Assembly: GCA_005885115.1 (NCBI GenBank)
Contig: VAXX01000455.1
Location: 21,390 to 26,623, forward strand
Reading direction: 5' to 3'
DNA: 5,234 bases
Source: Actinomycetota bacterium
Lineage (GTDB): Bacteria; Actinomycetota; Actinomycetes; Mycobacteriales; Micromonosporaceae
Below, piece by piece: positions 4,978 through 5,234 of this stretch (the stretch's first letter is position 1; each line of letters starts with the position of its first letter). The translations under genes and the position numbers were made by a program. The notes below the pieces were generated by a model, which was not told where the DNA came from, made no database searches, and saw nothing but the letters and a program-made list of their open reading frames with translations.

Positions 4978-5234
4978 ATGAGGACGATCACCCGGGTGGG
5001 CCCGCTCCTGGCCGCCGCCGCGCTGCTCGCGGCCGTGCCACCGGTCCTGGCGCACGCCGCGACCACTTCCAACGCCGCGCCTGCCTTCGCCGCCGCGACC
5101 ACCTTCAACGTGCGCGACTACGGGGCCAAGGGCAACGGCACGACCCTGGACGACGACGCGATCGACCGGGCCATCGCCGCGGCCAGCGCGGCGCCCGGCG
5201 GGACGGTGCTTTTCCCGACCGGTACCTATCAATC
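4978..5234 (+). CDS. Secreted pectate lyase / GH28-like beta-helix protein (3' truncated)
   Basis: Eighty-five complete codons are visible before the window ends. Residues 1-27 are a Sec-type signal peptide: R2 and R6, then an Ala/Leu/Val core, then PPVLAHA-A. Cleavage is probably after A25 or A27, followed by an Ala/Thr-rich spacer to ~A40. The mature start (43-84) is FNVRDYGAKGNG, then TTLDDDAIDRAIAAA, then GGTVLFPTGTY. This is the N-terminal repeat shared by the pectate-lyase-3 superfamily and GH28 polygalacturonases, where the D-YGAKGDG and AI-AAI-A segments begin the right-handed beta-helix. The catalytic residues are beyond the window, so lyase, hydrolase or another beta-helix enzyme cannot be separated. 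The expected role is extracellular cleavage of pectin-like polysaccharide. It has its own promoter and probable operator and is transcribed away from the CBM2-like trio, so shared function with that trio is not implied. Confidence 0.8.
   Translation, partial: MRTITRVGPLLAAAALLAAVPPVLAHAATTSNAAPAFAAATTFNVRDYGAKGNGTTLDDDAIDRAIAAASAAPGGTVLFPTGTYQ

Noticed and set aside
4840..5232. Extension of paralogue B upstream to the window end
   Set aside because: It crosses both divergent promoters and lies antisense to the signal peptide of the pectinase-like gene. The TM helix and the -10 spacing support GTG 4839.

Overview
The window is very GC-rich, its codons end mostly in G or C, and it encodes proline/glycine-rich secreted proteins, a CBM2-type module and a pectinase-like enzyme. 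This points to a filamentous actinomycete. Micromonosporaceae (Micromonospora/Plantactinospora-like) is my best guess, from overall style rather than from a marker gene.

Layout. (1) Positions 1-1230, plus strand: the 3' part of a secreted coiled-coil protein ending in a LAS-type zinc peptidase-like domain (peptidoglycan hydrolase candidate). It overlaps by 23 nt a small P-loop kinase-like ATPase. (2) Positions 1227-4839, minus strand: three genes in one direction. In transcription order they are a membrane-anchored CBM2-like protein (4839-4195), a polytopic GT-C-like membrane protein (4097-2007) and a second membrane-anchored CBM2-like paralogue (1964-1227). The last gene meets the kinase tail-to-tail with overlapping stop codons inside a small perfect hairpin. 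(3) Positions 4840-4977: a 138-nt divergent promoter region. (4) Positions 4978-5234, plus strand: the 5' end of a secreted right-handed beta-helix enzyme (pectate lyase / GH28-like), with a good Shine-Dalgarno, a recognisable promoter and an operator-like palindrome at the predicted transcription start.

Most interesting is the minus-strand trio. Two small single-TM proteins carry CBM2-like domains that keep the core Trp and the C-terminal Cys pair but have lost the surface tryptophans that bind cellulose. They bracket a large multi-spanning membrane protein that looks like a lipid-linked-sugar glycosyltransferase. I infer a cell-envelope glycan assembly or display unit rather than a plant-biomass-degrading one. 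Both CBM2-like genes have a TANNNT -10 hexamer exactly 6 nt before a GTG start and no Shine-Dalgarno, which predicts leaderless transcripts. The middle gene has a normal ribosome binding site. No RNA gene, insertion sequence, CRISPR array or attachment site was seen.
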